DNA of 64,000 nucleotides from CAZHNW01 sp942491575 (GTDB taxonomy: Bacteria; Spirochaetota; UBA4802; UBA5550). Every line of letters starts with the position of its first letter. Positions within the stretch are counted from its first letter, which is position 1. The notes under the pieces were generated by a model. That model ran no database searches. It was given only the letters and a program-made list of their open reading frames with translations, and was not told the origin of the DNA. Shown piece by piece: positions 24,751 to 33,813 of the stretch. The stretch spans positions 2,356,001 to 2,420,000 of the forward strand of contig CALOBT010000025.1 in assembly GCA_942491575.1 (NCBI GenBank). The letters run 5' to 3'. Both the position numbers and the translations under genes were made by a program.

Positions 24751-24783
24751 AAAAAACCGGGTAGATACATCACGCCACCCGGT
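24751..24783 (-). terminator. Rho-independent terminator after the acyl ligase gene
   Basis: Stem ACCGGGT/ACCCGGT with a 14-base loop, followed by TTTTTTG on the minus strand, 31 bases after the stop codon of the ligase-acyltransferase gene. Confidence 0.65.
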
Positions 24784-24813
24784 CCTGTTTACATATACTT
24801 TTTTATATTTGTA

Positions 24814-27339
24814 TCATTTCTGATCTATGGCGTCACTTACTGCCTGCCATGTCCTTTCAGTTATTTTTTCAACTGATGATGTTCCCGGAATCAGAGGCTC
24901 CAGAAATTCAAGTTCCACGTTCCCCCTCCCGGGAAGTTTACTGGTATGGGGCATCGCCTCAAAGGCGCCTGAAATTGCCACGGGGACAACCGGCACCCCG
25001 AGCACTTTTGCAATTGTGGCAAAACTCTTTTTAAACCGCTGAATATTCCCATCCCGGCTCCTGGTGCCCTCGGGAAATATTACAATCTTTTTCCCCTGCC
25101 GGAGAACAGCTGCAGTCTTCCTGAGGGAACCTATGAGATCATGATTCAGGTCCATGACAATAACATGGGCATTGTTCCCGAAAAACCTTAGAAAGGCGGA
25201 ACGGAACTCCTTCTCCTTGGCGAAAAAATATATTTCCTGCTTATACCTTTCAGGGAGGGCATAATATAGAATCAGGCTGTCGAGATAACTGGTATGGTTA
25301 GGGGTTATTATTGCAGCCCCCTCGGGAATTCTCTCCATCCCTGAATACTTATAATTTATTTTTCTTTTTACAAAAATGGAAAACCACCGGTTCGTCAGGT
25401 TTAACATCCAGATGCCCCGCGGGAGAGAAAAATCAACATGGTCATTTAATAATATTTCCTCCCAGTTAAACTTTTCCTCTTTCAAAGAACTTTTTCTCTC
25501 CTTCACAAATTCCGCCAGATCAGCAACTACCGCGAGGGTCGCCATTTCTCCCTCTTTCAGCTTAATACCATAACTCTTCTCAAGGTAAAGCTGCAGTTCC
25601 ACAATCTCAAGGGAATCTAGTCCAAGGTCTATCTCAATATGATCCCCGGGGTAAACTTTACCGCCGGAAACTTCCTTCAAATAATTACTTATTTTTTTAT
25701 ACTCAGGACAGGAGGGTGCCTTCACATCCTTCCTTTCCCTTTTTGTGCCGTGTTGTGTGATAAATTTCTCCAGCTTAAAACGCTGAAGTTTCCCCATCCG
25801 GGTTTTGGGAAGTTCATCGCCTGTTACGATAAAATCGGAAATTTTCTTATAGTTTTCCACACCCCTGTTGTAATTATCCACCACGTCAAACTTTATTTTT
25901 TCACCAATATTGGTCACACCCTCCCTGCGGGCCACCACCCTGTCCGGGACAATCACGGCAAAAAGTTTATCTCTCCTCTCCGTTACCGCCACATCCTCCA
26001 CCAGGGGATAATCATTCCGGAGACTTTCCTCAATGATATCGGGCTGTACATTCTTGCCATTGGAGAGAATGATTAAATCCTTCTTGCGCCCCGTAATGGT
26101 CAGGAAACGTTCCTTATCCATTCTGCCAAGATCGCCGGTCCTGAAAAAGCCTTCACTGTCAAAGGCGGCCTTTGTTTCGGAAGTTTTTCTCCAGTAGCCC
26201 TTAGTGATATTGGGCCCCTTTAATAATATCTCACCGTCATCTTCGAATTTCACCTCAATCTCATCAAAGACCTTTCCCACTGTTCCGATATGAATATCAT
26301 CAAAGGGGTGCCAGGTGACCATGGGGGCAGTCTCTGTCAATCCGTAGCCTTCAACGGTGAGCAGGCCCATGGCGCGGAAATCCCTGATAATGTGATTATC
26401 AAGTTTCGCTCCGCCGGAGATAAAAATCTTTATACTTCCCCCAAACTCGTCATGCACCTTTTTAAAGATTTTCCGTGTCAGTGGAATGACATCAAGGGTC
26501 GCGTGGGGAACCTTCACCCGTCCCAAAAGTGAGTTAAAGGGGAGACGATAGAGAAGCCTGCAGAATCCCAGCATAAGCCGTGCCGCGGCGTTTTCATTAA
26601 TTTTTTTCATTACCCCGTCATACAGCATGGTAAAAAGACGGGGAACCCCCAACACCATGGTGATCTTTTCCTGTTTTAAAGTCCTTAAAAGACTTTCCGA
26701 AGTAAGTTCCTGCAGAATAACCGTGGTGGCGCCGCACTCAAGGGGACACAGGAGGGTTGAAATGAGGGGCCAGGAATGATGATTCGGTAAAATGGCAATT
26801 ATCCTGTCCGTTTCATTTATCCGTTTCGCATCGTTATTCCAGCGGACATTTCGCATTATATTGCCATGGGAGAGCATGACCCCCTTCGACTTTCCCGTGG
26901 TACCGGAAGTGTAGAGCATCAGGACAGTCTCATCCACTTTCGGCTGATACGGTTTAACTTCCGAAATTTTTTCAGGAATTTTCAATCCGTCAACATTGAG
27001 GATAGTTGTTTCAATATTTATACTCTTAACTGCCTTTCTGGAAAGGGAGATATTTTTAGAGGAAGTAATAAGAAGCGATGCTTTGGAATCCTCTACTATG
27101 TACTCAACCTCCCCACGGGTTGACATTGCATCAATCAGTACCAGGGTGGCCCCAACATTCCAGGCGGCAAAAAAGGCATAGACCCATTCCACCCGGTTCT
27201 CACAGAAAAGGGCTACCCTCTTCTTTTTATAACCCTTCATAATGTGAGAATATTCATTGATGTGTGTAATAAGTTCCTTATAACTTATGCGAAGATCTCC
27301 CTCGACAAGGGCTGTATTATCGAAATCCTTTATAAACAT
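24814..27339 (-). CDS. Fused acyl-CoA/ACP ligase - acyl carrier protein - acyltransferase
   Basis: 841 residues in three modules. The N-terminal AMP-forming ligase (about 1-500) has MLYTSGTTGKSKGVMLSH (A3), GYGLTETAPMVTWHP (A5), GFFRTGDLGRMD and the A10 Lys in LPKTRMGKLQRFKL. A carrier domain (about 530-605) carries DLGLDSLEIVELQ, where the Ser takes phosphopantetheine. A PlsC-type acyltransferase (about 650-830) has TPNHTSYLDSLILYY (HX4D-like, read here as N-H-T-S-Y-L-D) and IFPEGTRSRDGNIQRFKKSF. It therefore can activate a fatty acid, hold it on its own carrier and pass it to a glycerol-phosphate or lysolipid. It stands divergent from the TrmB operon and has its own terminator. Confidence 0.9.
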   Translation of the reverse strand: MFIKDFDNTALVEGDLRISYKELITHINEYSHIMKGYKKKRVALFCENRVEWVYAFFAAWNVGATLVLIDAMSTRGEVEYIVEDSKASLLITSSKNISLSRKAVKSINIETTILNVDGLKIPEKISEVKPYQPKVDETVLMLYTSGTTGKSKGVMLSHGNIMRNVRWNNDAKRINETDRIIAILPNHHSWPLISTLLCPLECGATTVILQELTSESLLRTLKQEKITMVLGVPRLFTMLYDGVMKKINENAAARLMLGFCRLLYRLPFNSLLGRVKVPHATLDVIPLTRKIFKKVHDEFGGSIKIFISGGAKLDNHIIRDFRAMGLLTVEGYGLTETAPMVTWHPFDDIHIGTVGKVFDEIEVKFEDDGEILLKGPNITKGYWRKTSETKAAFDSEGFFRTGDLGRMDKERFLTITGRKKDLIILSNGKNVQPDIIEESLRNDYPLVEDVAVTERRDKLFAVIVPDRVVARREGVTNIGEKIKFDVVDNYNRGVENYKKISDFIVTGDELPKTRMGKLQRFKLEKFITQHGTKRERKDVKAPSCPEYKKISNYLKEVSGGKVYPGDHIEIDLGLDSLEIVELQLYLEKSYGIKLKEGEMATLAVVADLAEFVKERKSSLKEEKFNWEEILLNDHVDFSLPRGIWMLNLTNRWFSIFVKRKINYKYSGMERIPEGAAIITPNHTSYLDSLILYYALPERYKQEIYFFAKEKEFRSAFLRFFGNNAHVIVMDLNHDLIGSLRKTAAVLRQGKKIVIFPEGTRSRDGNIQRFKKSFATIAKVLGVPVVPVAISGAFEAMPHTSKLPGRGNVELEFLEPLIPGTSSVEKITERTWQAVSDAIDQK

Positions 27340-27381
27340 TTGACCATCTTTCTACTATATAATTTTTAACACAAATAAAAG

Positions 27382-27402
27382 ACCAGAATGTATCCTTCTG
27401 GT
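27382..27402. promoter_or_regulatory. Inverted repeat upstream of the acyl ligase
   Basis: ACCAGAA-TGTATCC-TTCTGGT, 7-bp arms, about 45 bases upstream of the ligase start in the divergent intergenic region. Candidate operator; no matching regulator is identified. Confidence 0.3.
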
Positions 27403-27485
27403 TGCAACTTTTTTAAATTTTTCCCTGCATTCCTTCCTCTCCACCATGGCGATTTCTGTAAAGAATAAAAAAATAGAATTCAGGC

Positions 27486-27514
27486 TTGACAAAATACATT
27501 TTCCATGATATTAT
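27486..27514 (+). promoter_or_regulatory. Promoter of the TrmB operon (leaderless arrangement)
   Basis: TTGACA (27486-27491), exactly 17 bases, TATTAT (27509-27514). The predicted transcription start falls at about 27521-27523, on or next to the ATG at 27523. An upstream in-frame ATG at 27505 lies inside the promoter and would not be transcribed. Confidence 0.65.
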
Positions 27515-27533
27515 TAACTACTATGGTAGTTAA
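27514..27533. promoter_or_regulatory. Palindromic operator spanning the TrmB start codon
   Basis: TTAACTAC-TATG-GTAGTTAA: a perfect 8-bp inverted repeat whose 4-base centre contains the ATG. It abuts the -10 box. Binding of the encoded regulator would shut off its own operon directly. Confidence 0.6.
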
Positions 27534-28335
27534 TATAATTGAAAAACACCTGAAGGAGATCGGCTTCACAGAGTATGAAGCAAAGGCATGGATTGCCCTG
27601 CTCCGGGGACATCCCCGGACACCCTATGAAGTAGCAAAGGAATCGGGGATACCCACATCAAAAATATATGAAGTCCTCTCCCGACTCGAAATAAAAGATG
27701 CTGTCACCGTCACCCGCCGCGGGAAAAAGCGCCTCTACCTTCCACGGGATCACCGGGAGGTCCTTCAGCAGAAACGGGAATCTCTTGAGGCAACCTTTGA
27801 CTCACTGGAACAGGACCTGGCTGAAATGACGCCGGAAAAGCCTGTTTCCTTTGTATGGAATATGGACGACTATGATTTCTGCATGGAGAAGGCCCGGGAA
27901 ATAGCCGCAGAGGCGGTATCAACCCTTCTTGTTTCGGGATGGAAGGAAGAGCTACTTCAGCTGAAAGAGATACTAACAGCACGGGACGAAGAGGGCCTCT
28001 CCATCGCAACGGTTCACTTCGGTACCCCTGAATTTTCATCGGGTCAGCAGTTTCAACACCCCATAGAAGAGACCCTCCAGAACGAAAAGGGGGGCCGTGG
28101 ATTTGTCATTGTTGCAGACACCTCTGTTGCCCTCATGGCAACGGTCCAGGAAGACAACCTGGTACACGGGGCATGGAGTGACAGCTCCGGTTTTGTCCTC
28201 CTGGCTGAAGATTATATCAAGCACGACGTATACATTATGAAAATTGTCAGGCGCTTCGACGGCCTGCTGAAAGAACGATTTGGGGAAAACTACCGCCTGC
28301 TGCGGGATGTATTCAATGACGAGGAGATAATATGA
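27523..28335 (+). CDS. TrmB-family transcriptional regulator
   Basis: 270 residues from the ATG at 27523, chosen because the promoter covers the earlier ATG. A winged helix at the N-terminus (IIEKHLKEIGFTEYEAKAWIALL...TPYEVAKESGIPTSKIYEVLSRLE) is the TrmB signature, followed by a coiled segment and a C-terminal TrmB-like effector domain (about 110-260, FCMEKAREIAAEAVSTLLVSGW). TrmB proteins are best known from archaea, as sugar-responsive regulators, and also occur in bacteria. It probably binds the palindrome on its own start codon. The last bases overlap the next gene as ATGA, so both are one operon. Confidence 0.8.
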   Translation: MVVNIIEKHLKEIGFTEYEAKAWIALLRGHPRTPYEVAKESGIPTSKIYEVLSRLEIKDAVTVTRRGKKRLYLPRDHREVLQQKRESLEATFDSLEQDLAEMTPEKPVSFVWNMDDYDFCMEKAREIAAEAVSTLLVSGWKEELLQLKEILTARDEEGLSIATVHFGTPEFSSGQQFQHPIEETLQNEKGGRGFVIVADTSVALMATVQEDNLVHGAWSDSSGFVLLAEDYIKHDVYIMKIVRRFDGLLKERFGENYRLLRDVFNDEEII

Positions 28336-29195
28336 AAATTTACATTGATGGAAGTTTTTTCGACCGCGAAGAGGCACAGATATCCGTATTCGATCACGGA
28401 CTGTTATACGGAGACGGCATTTTTGAGGGAATCCGCATTTATCACGGTGAACTATTCAGGCTGGAAGAACATGTATTCCGTCTCTACCAGAGTGCCGCGG
28501 CTATAAAACTTGATGTCCCCCTCTCCTTTGAGGATATGGTTACTGCAGTGGAAGATACCGTTGCCATCAATGGAAAAAAAGAGGGATATGTACGCCTTGT
28601 GGTTACCCGGGGTGTGGGAGATCTCGGCCTTAATCCGAGACTCTGCCTCAGGGCGACAATAATAATTATTGTTGATGACATACAGCTATACCCGGAAGAA
28701 TTCTACCGGGAGGGCATCAGCATCATCACTTCATCGATACGGCGCATCCCCCCGGACAGTCTTGATCCCCGAATCAAGTCACTGAATTACCTGAATAACA
28801 TAATGGCTAAATCCGAAGCCCTCCAGGCGGGAGTCCCCGAAGCCATTATGCTAAACCGACAGGGACATGTTGCGGAGTGTACCGCCGATAATATCTTCAT
28901 CGTACGTGACGGGGAGATCCTGACACCGGACCCCATTGAGGGTGCCCTGGACGGAATTACCCGGCAGGTGGTAATGGAATGTGCCCTGCTGAATGAAATC
29001 CCCTTTTATGAAACGGCTCTGAGCCAGTATGATCTCTATACCGCAGATGAATGTTTTCTCACAGGCACCGGGGCGGAGCTGATTCCCGTAACGGAAATAG
29101 ACGGACGAACTGTCGGCGACGGGAAACCGGGACGGATATTCCAGGAACTGCGGGAGACCTTTCAGGAACAGATATTGCCCGACGACATTGTATAG
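28332..29195 (+). CDS. Class IV aminotransferase (branched-chain type)
   Basis: 287 residues, fold-type IV PLP enzyme. Blocks: SVFDHGLLYGDGIFEGIRIYHG (BCAT/DAAT N-terminal signature), RIKSLNYLNNIMAKSEA with the PLP-binding Lys at about 157, EAIMLNRQGHVAECTADNIFIV, and GALDGITRQVVMECAL followed by ECFLTGTGAELIPVTEIDGR. The GTGAE.IPV phrase favours branched-chain aminotransferase (ilvE-like) over D-alanine aminotransferase. Reaction: amino-group exchange between branched-chain amino acids and 2-oxoglutarate. Its start overlaps the TrmB stop (ATGA), and a transglutaminase-like gene follows. The unusual partnership hints at use in a dedicated pathway. Confidence 0.85.
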   Translation: MKIYIDGSFFDREEAQISVFDHGLLYGDGIFEGIRIYHGELFRLEEHVFRLYQSAAAIKLDVPLSFEDMVTAVEDTVAINGKKEGYVRLVVTRGVGDLGLNPRLCLRATIIIIVDDIQLYPEEFYREGISIITSSIRRIPPDSLDPRIKSLNYLNNIMAKSEALQAGVPEAIMLNRQGHVAECTADNIFIVRDGEILTPDPIEGALDGITRQVVMECALLNEIPFYETALSQYDLYTADECFLTGTGAELIPVTEIDGRTVGDGKPGRIFQELRETFQEQILPDDIV

Positions 29196-29251
29196 ATATA
29201 TTTGCTGTTGACATTTTAACTCCTTAACGGAAAGTAAGTTGAGAATATAAA

Positions 29252-29929
29252 ATGGATACTGCAATGAATGAATCAATGGAAATATACCTCAGGGCTACCA
29301 CTTATCTTGACTCTGACCATCCCGACATTCTGGCCTTTACACAAAAGCATGCAGGCGAAGGAAGTGACCTTGAACGGGCGGTACGTCTCTATTACGCAGT
29401 ACGAGACGGCATCCGCTACAATCCCTACCTGGTAAATGCAGATCCGGCACACTACGCGGCAAGTTTTACCCTGCAAAAGGGGGAAGGATTCTGCATTCAG
29501 AAGGCCATTCTCCTTGCGGCGGTAATCCGTGCTGCAGGTATTCCTGCGCGAGTAGGATTTGCCAATGTACGCAATCACCTGACGACTGAAAAATTACGGC
29601 GGCTTCTCCGGGGGGATCTATTTGTCTTTCACGGCTATGACGAAATTTTTCTGAAAGGGAAATGGGTAAAGGCGACTCCAGCCTTTGATATCGACCTCTG
29701 CAGGCGCTTCAATGTGCTGCCCCTTGAATTTGACGGAAAAAACGATTCGATTTTTCATCCCTTTGATGGTGACGGCAGAAAGCACATGGAGTATGTTCAT
29801 GACTACGGCACCTTTGATGACTTCCCCTATGACCTGATGATGCAGGAGGGTAAAAAATATTACTCCCACCTCTTTAAAGATTTGGATGAAGGGAAAAAAA
29901 TAGAAGGTGATTTCAGAAACGAAAAATAA
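29252..29929 (+). CDS. Transglutaminase-like cysteine protease/transferase
   Basis: 225 residues with no signal peptide. The transglutaminase-core triad is visible: Cys in LQKGEGFCIQKAILLAAVIRAAGIPAR, His in LFVFHGYDEIFLKGKWV, and Asp in KATPAFDIDL. The family includes cytoplasmic peptidases and amidases as well as cross-linking enzymes. It lies 56 bases after the aminotransferase in the same direction, so it is probably part of the TrmB operon. A role in releasing or modifying peptides whose amino acids are then transaminated is possible, as inference only. Confidence 0.8.
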   Translation: MDTAMNESMEIYLRATTYLDSDHPDILAFTQKHAGEGSDLERAVRLYYAVRDGIRYNPYLVNADPAHYAASFTLQKGEGFCIQKAILLAAVIRAAGIPARVGFANVRNHLTTEKLRRLLRGDLFVFHGYDEIFLKGKWVKATPAFDIDLCRRFNVLPLEFDGKNDSIFHPFDGDGRKHMEYVHDYGTFDDFPYDLMMQEGKKYYSHLFKDLDEGKKIEGDFRNEK

Positions 29930-29976
29930 TTTCCGGTGCAGTACCGGTCCAGGCCCCCTTTCCCGGCAATGAAAAA

Positions 29977-31980
29977 CTATTTCGTTTGTTTCTTTTTTAT
30001 GCTTGTGATAGCCGCTCTGGCTGCGGCCTTAACATGACGGTCCCGGTCCTTCCTGCTTAGGGATTCAAGGGTATCAATTATTTTTTCCCCAAGGGAACCG
30101 ACGGGAGAAATTTTACCGAGGGAGGCGGCGGCTGTCTGCCTGACACCGGCATCACGGTCAGTAAGGGCAATCATCAATCCGGGGACGGCGTCCCTTCCCT
30201 CACTGCCCAGCCATCCGGCACTTCGGACGGCGCTCCACCTGACAATTACACTGGAGTCGGCAAAACCCTTTTTGATCAATGAGACAACATCACTTCGGGA
30301 TGCCACATTTAATTCCCCCAGGCCCGTCATGGCGGCACTTCTTACGAATTCACTGGAATCATCAGCGGCCCTAGTGAAAAAATCAATCGCCTCCTCTGCA
30401 GGTAAAATCTTACATATTGTTTTCACCACTATCCTGCGAATATTCCTGTTGTCGTCATTCATTATTGTTGTCAACTGGGGCATGGCATCCCGTGCGACCT
30501 CGCCGTAATTTCCCAGTTGAGTCAGGACTCCCTGGATGACACGCTTATTCCCCGTTTCGAGTTTATAGATGAGGCCCTTTATTTCCTGAATGGCCTTCTT
30601 GTAATCCTTTACCATTTTATTTTTGGATTCGCGGCCTGACTCTTCAGCAGCCTCAGGCGATTTTGATTTCTTTTTTTTAATTTTATCCGGAAACCGTTTT
30701 TTATTTTCAGGGCCTTTAATGCCAGGGGTGACACTCTCATCCTCGCAGACATTTTCAACTTTTCTGGAACGGGGGAGAGCAATATTATCAGCCAGTGTAT
30801 CGCGCTCTTTATGAATCTTTGCGAGGTTTGAGAATAACCGGGGATTATTAACGGTAATCTGCCCAAAATGAAAATCAAGCTCATCAATATTCATTAAAAT
30901 GTCCATGGATTCCCCCAGTTGTTCCGGGGTGAGCTCAGTCATTTCCAGGAGTTCATCGATTCCAAAATTCAGCTTATGGGAACGCTCACTCCTGAGGGAG
31001 ATGCGGTCTTCAAGAAGCTTATTTTCAAGAAAAGACACAACTCGCGTCAGGGGTTTTCTGTAGAGCATCGATTCGACCCTGGCAAAGGTAAACCAGATAC
31101 GCTGACTCAGGGAAAGAAAAACTCTCTTAATAATATCCGGAGAACTGTTAATAAGTTTTTCAAGTGCCGCACGGTTAATGGGGAAGAGGGTGCAGGGGCC
31201 GAAACTGGCGGCGGTTGCATTTCTCGGTTTGTCAGATATTACCGCCATTTCTCCAAAAATTTCACCCGCCTTGAGGATGGCCAGTATAACTTCATGGTTT
31301 TCCCGGCGCTTTAAAATTTTTACCTTCCCCTCCCTTATTACGTATAAAAACTCGGCAGGTTCATTTTCACAGAAAACAACCTGCCTGTCTTTAAATGAAA
31401 GGTTCATCCCAACCGCCTCAGGTTCCATGGGGCAGGAAATTTTTTTTCCGGTTGCGTCCCTTATTTTTTCCGCCTTTTTAGCATACTTCCCTTCTGGATA
31501 ATACTCAAGGTATCGGGTAGCCGCATAATGCCCCAGGTCAGGATCATCGGCCTTCGTGTGTGCACGGGCAAGAGAAAAGAGTTCAATTTCCCTGCTGCCG
31601 TGAAACAGAAATGAAGAACGGCCAGCGCTCATCATCAGGTCATTATGGAGACGCAGTAGATTACTGAAATTATCCAGAACCTTCATTGCGATATGCGGTG
31701 TATTCTGCAGGAGTTTAAGAAAGGCGTCCCGGTGGAACTGCACGACCACGGCCTCTGATTTAACCACTGCAGAAGACATACGGGGACGCCCCGCCATTGA
31801 TGAAACATGGCCTAAAAAATCTCCGGGGCCTACAGGTTTCATATGATTGCAGATATACACGTTTGAACATTTAAGTTCAACCGAACCGCTTTCTACAAGG
31901 AAGACGGAAGAATTATCCTCATCTCCTTCAAGAAAGATGTACGAACCTGCAGAAAATACTTTCTTATCAGCCTGATCCAT
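29977..31980 (-). CDS. Double cyclic-nucleotide-binding domain protein with HEAT repeats
   Basis: 667 residues. The first cNMP-binding domain (about 1-110) reads SAGSYIFLEGDEDNSSVFLVESGSVEL...MKPVGPGDFLGHVS. A second (about 185-310) has VFCENEPAEFLYVIREGKVKILKR...ILKAGEIFGEMAVISDKPRNATA, a well-kept phosphate-binding cassette (GEMAVISDKPRNAT). A DELLEMTELTPEQLGE stretch resembles a degenerate Crp-type helix. After a charged linker (about 410-455) come HEAT-like repeats (about 470-660; AMPQLTTIMNDDNRNIRRIVVKTI, SSEFVRSAAMTGLGEL, VIVRWSAVRSAGWLGSEGRDAVPGLM). It probably couples cAMP/cGMP levels to a protein partner. A class III cyclase is encoded a few genes away. Confidence 0.85.
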   Translation of the reverse strand: MDQADKKVFSAGSYIFLEGDEDNSSVFLVESGSVELKCSNVYICNHMKPVGPGDFLGHVSSMAGRPRMSSAVVKSEAVVVQFHRDAFLKLLQNTPHIAMKVLDNFSNLLRLHNDLMMSAGRSSFLFHGSREIELFSLARAHTKADDPDLGHYAATRYLEYYPEGKYAKKAEKIRDATGKKISCPMEPEAVGMNLSFKDRQVVFCENEPAEFLYVIREGKVKILKRRENHEVILAILKAGEIFGEMAVISDKPRNATAASFGPCTLFPINRAALEKLINSSPDIIKRVFLSLSQRIWFTFARVESMLYRKPLTRVVSFLENKLLEDRISLRSERSHKLNFGIDELLEMTELTPEQLGESMDILMNIDELDFHFGQITVNNPRLFSNLAKIHKERDTLADNIALPRSRKVENVCEDESVTPGIKGPENKKRFPDKIKKKKSKSPEAAEESGRESKNKMVKDYKKAIQEIKGLIYKLETGNKRVIQGVLTQLGNYGEVARDAMPQLTTIMNDDNRNIRRIVVKTICKILPAEEAIDFFTRAADDSSEFVRSAAMTGLGELNVASRSDVVSLIKKGFADSSVIVRWSAVRSAGWLGSEGRDAVPGLMIALTDRDAGVRQTAAASLGKISPVGSLGEKIIDTLESLSRKDRDRHVKAAARAAITSIKKKQTK

Positions 31981-32097
31981 TATTATTATAAATTAAATTA
32001 ATTTTTTAATGTAATTTAAAATAATATAAAATTCAGCTAATTACAAACAGAAAAAATTCTTTTGGATATTCAATTGGCAGTTGTATTCCTGCTTTGG

Positions 32098-33645
32098 TTA
32101 TCCATGGTAGTCCCTTATATAATCGTTAAATTCATGGATTCGTCTGACTAATTCTTCTCCATGACTGGAAATCATTACCGCCCCCTGGCTATTATCCTGG
32201 GAAATACCATTAATCTGTTCGATTGATTTCATTATTTCCCCCAGTGCATTTTTCTGTTCTGAAGCGGCGGAACTTATTTCAAAAGAACGTTTTCTCAGAC
32301 TCTGCGCCCTGTCCACCACTTCACGGTTATTTGAAAGCTGACGTTCCTTCACTGTTGCCAGCCCGCCGATTTTAGAATTAATATCTTCAATGCCCTCTAT
32401 TATCATTGTAATCGCTTCAACTGACCGGAGAACAACCCCCATTCCCTTTTCGATCTCCCCCTCATTTGCTACAATCAAACCCTCAATTTCCTTTATACTT
32501 ACAGCAGTACCATCCGCGAGTTTTGAAATTTCATCGGCGACAACGGCAAATCCCCTTCCGTATTCACCGGCACGGGCAGCCTCAATTGCTGCATTCAGAG
32601 ACAAAAGATTTATCTGTTCGGAGATATCATTAATTATGCTGACAATATTGGTCATCTCCGTAGAACTTTCCCGTATACGCCCCATATTCTGGTTCATTAA
32701 CCTGAGAGACTCGCCTCCCGATTCTGCCCTGCTCGAAATATGCTCAGTGGATTTCAGGGAATCAGTGACAGAGGAATCAAGGTCCTGTATTATACCGGAG
32801 AACTGCTCAAGTGCTTCAGCCATGGTAGAAAGACTTTGCTGCTGTTTGTCGGTATATCCGAAAACATTTTCAACACCTGCGTTGACTTCCTCTATCGTTG
32901 CAGTTATTTCCTCGATGGCGGCAGCCTGGTTCTGAGTATTTTTTGATACCACTTTACTCAAAGATGAAATTTTTTCTATATCCTCTACAAGTTCATAGGT
33001 ATTTTTTTGAAGGAAGTTTTTAATGAAATTCAAGTGCTTAAGGTTTTTGTTCGCTTCATCCCTGGTTAATTCAACATTGCGATTGAATATACTGGTAATA
33101 AAATAGCCTATAATTAAAACAAATACCATGGAGAATACAGAATTATTAAGACCAATAATGATCTGCTTAACCTCCGCATAACCGAGATTTTTCAATATAA
33201 TAAAAACAGCGATATCTGCAACAGTAAAAATACCGGTAATAATTAACATAAAACGGAATGTGCTGAATATAATGCACATTACTAGAACAGGATAAACAAA
33301 GAATATATAACTTGTGTATGCAAGTTCCTGGTTAAAAAAGAGCTCCCGTATCAATCCACCAACAACCCCCAGTGTTGCAAAACCAATCAAAATATCAGCG
33401 GCTTGGCTATACCTGCCGTGTTTGAGAAAAAACAGGCTGATGCAAAATCCTGTCAGCAGCAGTGGTGTAATATACAGGGTTTTAATGAAATCTTCCCAAC
33501 CTGCAAAAAGCATACTGAATTGAACAAGTATAATCAGAAAAATAAAAATGATAATAAAGATTAAAAGAAGCTTTGCCCTTGCAAGTAAAAGATAATCACC
33601 TTCAACATAGGGCTTGAGAAATGACCTGAACAATTTGCGCAGCAT
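32098..33645 (-). CDS. Methyl-accepting chemotaxis protein with six-helix N-terminal domain
   Basis: 515 residues from the ATG at 33645, which follows AAGAGG; the longer frame uses a GTG with no site. The N-terminal 190 residues hold about six membrane helices (LLLIFIIIFIFLIILVQF through FSMVFVLIIGYFITSIF) with no large periplasmic domain, so it senses within or near the membrane. The cytoplasmic part carries the tip ISEQINLLSLNAAIEAARAGEYGRGFAVVADEISKLADGTAVSIKEIEGLI. The tip is nearly identical to that of the other receptor in this window. Confidence 0.85.
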   Translation of the reverse strand: MLRKLFRSFLKPYVEGDYLLLARAKLLLIFIIIFIFLIILVQFSMLFAGWEDFIKTLYITPLLLTGFCISLFFLKHGRYSQAADILIGFATLGVVGGLIRELFFNQELAYTSYIFFVYPVLVMCIIFSTFRFMLIITGIFTVADIAVFIILKNLGYAEVKQIIIGLNNSVFSMVFVLIIGYFITSIFNRNVELTRDEANKNLKHLNFIKNFLQKNTYELVEDIEKISSLSKVVSKNTQNQAAAIEEITATIEEVNAGVENVFGYTDKQQQSLSTMAEALEQFSGIIQDLDSSVTDSLKSTEHISSRAESGGESLRLMNQNMGRIRESSTEMTNIVSIINDISEQINLLSLNAAIEAARAGEYGRGFAVVADEISKLADGTAVSIKEIEGLIVANEGEIEKGMGVVLRSVEAITMIIEGIEDINSKIGGLATVKERQLSNNREVVDRAQSLRKRSFEISSAASEQKNALGEIMKSIEQINGISQDNSQGAVMISSHGEELVRRIHEFNDYIRDYHG

Positions 33646-33813
33646 ACAGAACCTCTTATTTTTATATTTTTTTGCCACAAATTCAGTGACACAACTGTCA
33701 TTATGTCAACATTTTTCTGTTCCTCGGATTCTGATACAGGAAAAAAATTCTTACTTGATTATTTAAAGGATTCAGGCTGATACTCCATATCCATTAAAAA
33801 CCTGAAGGAAGAC

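Noticed and set aside
29968..29982. A 15-base match (AATGAAAAACTATTT) to the arm of the hairpin at 5265-5300
   Set aside because: It is A/T-rich and short, lies at a gene end, and has no inverted partner here. Chance or a common stop-region composition is enough.
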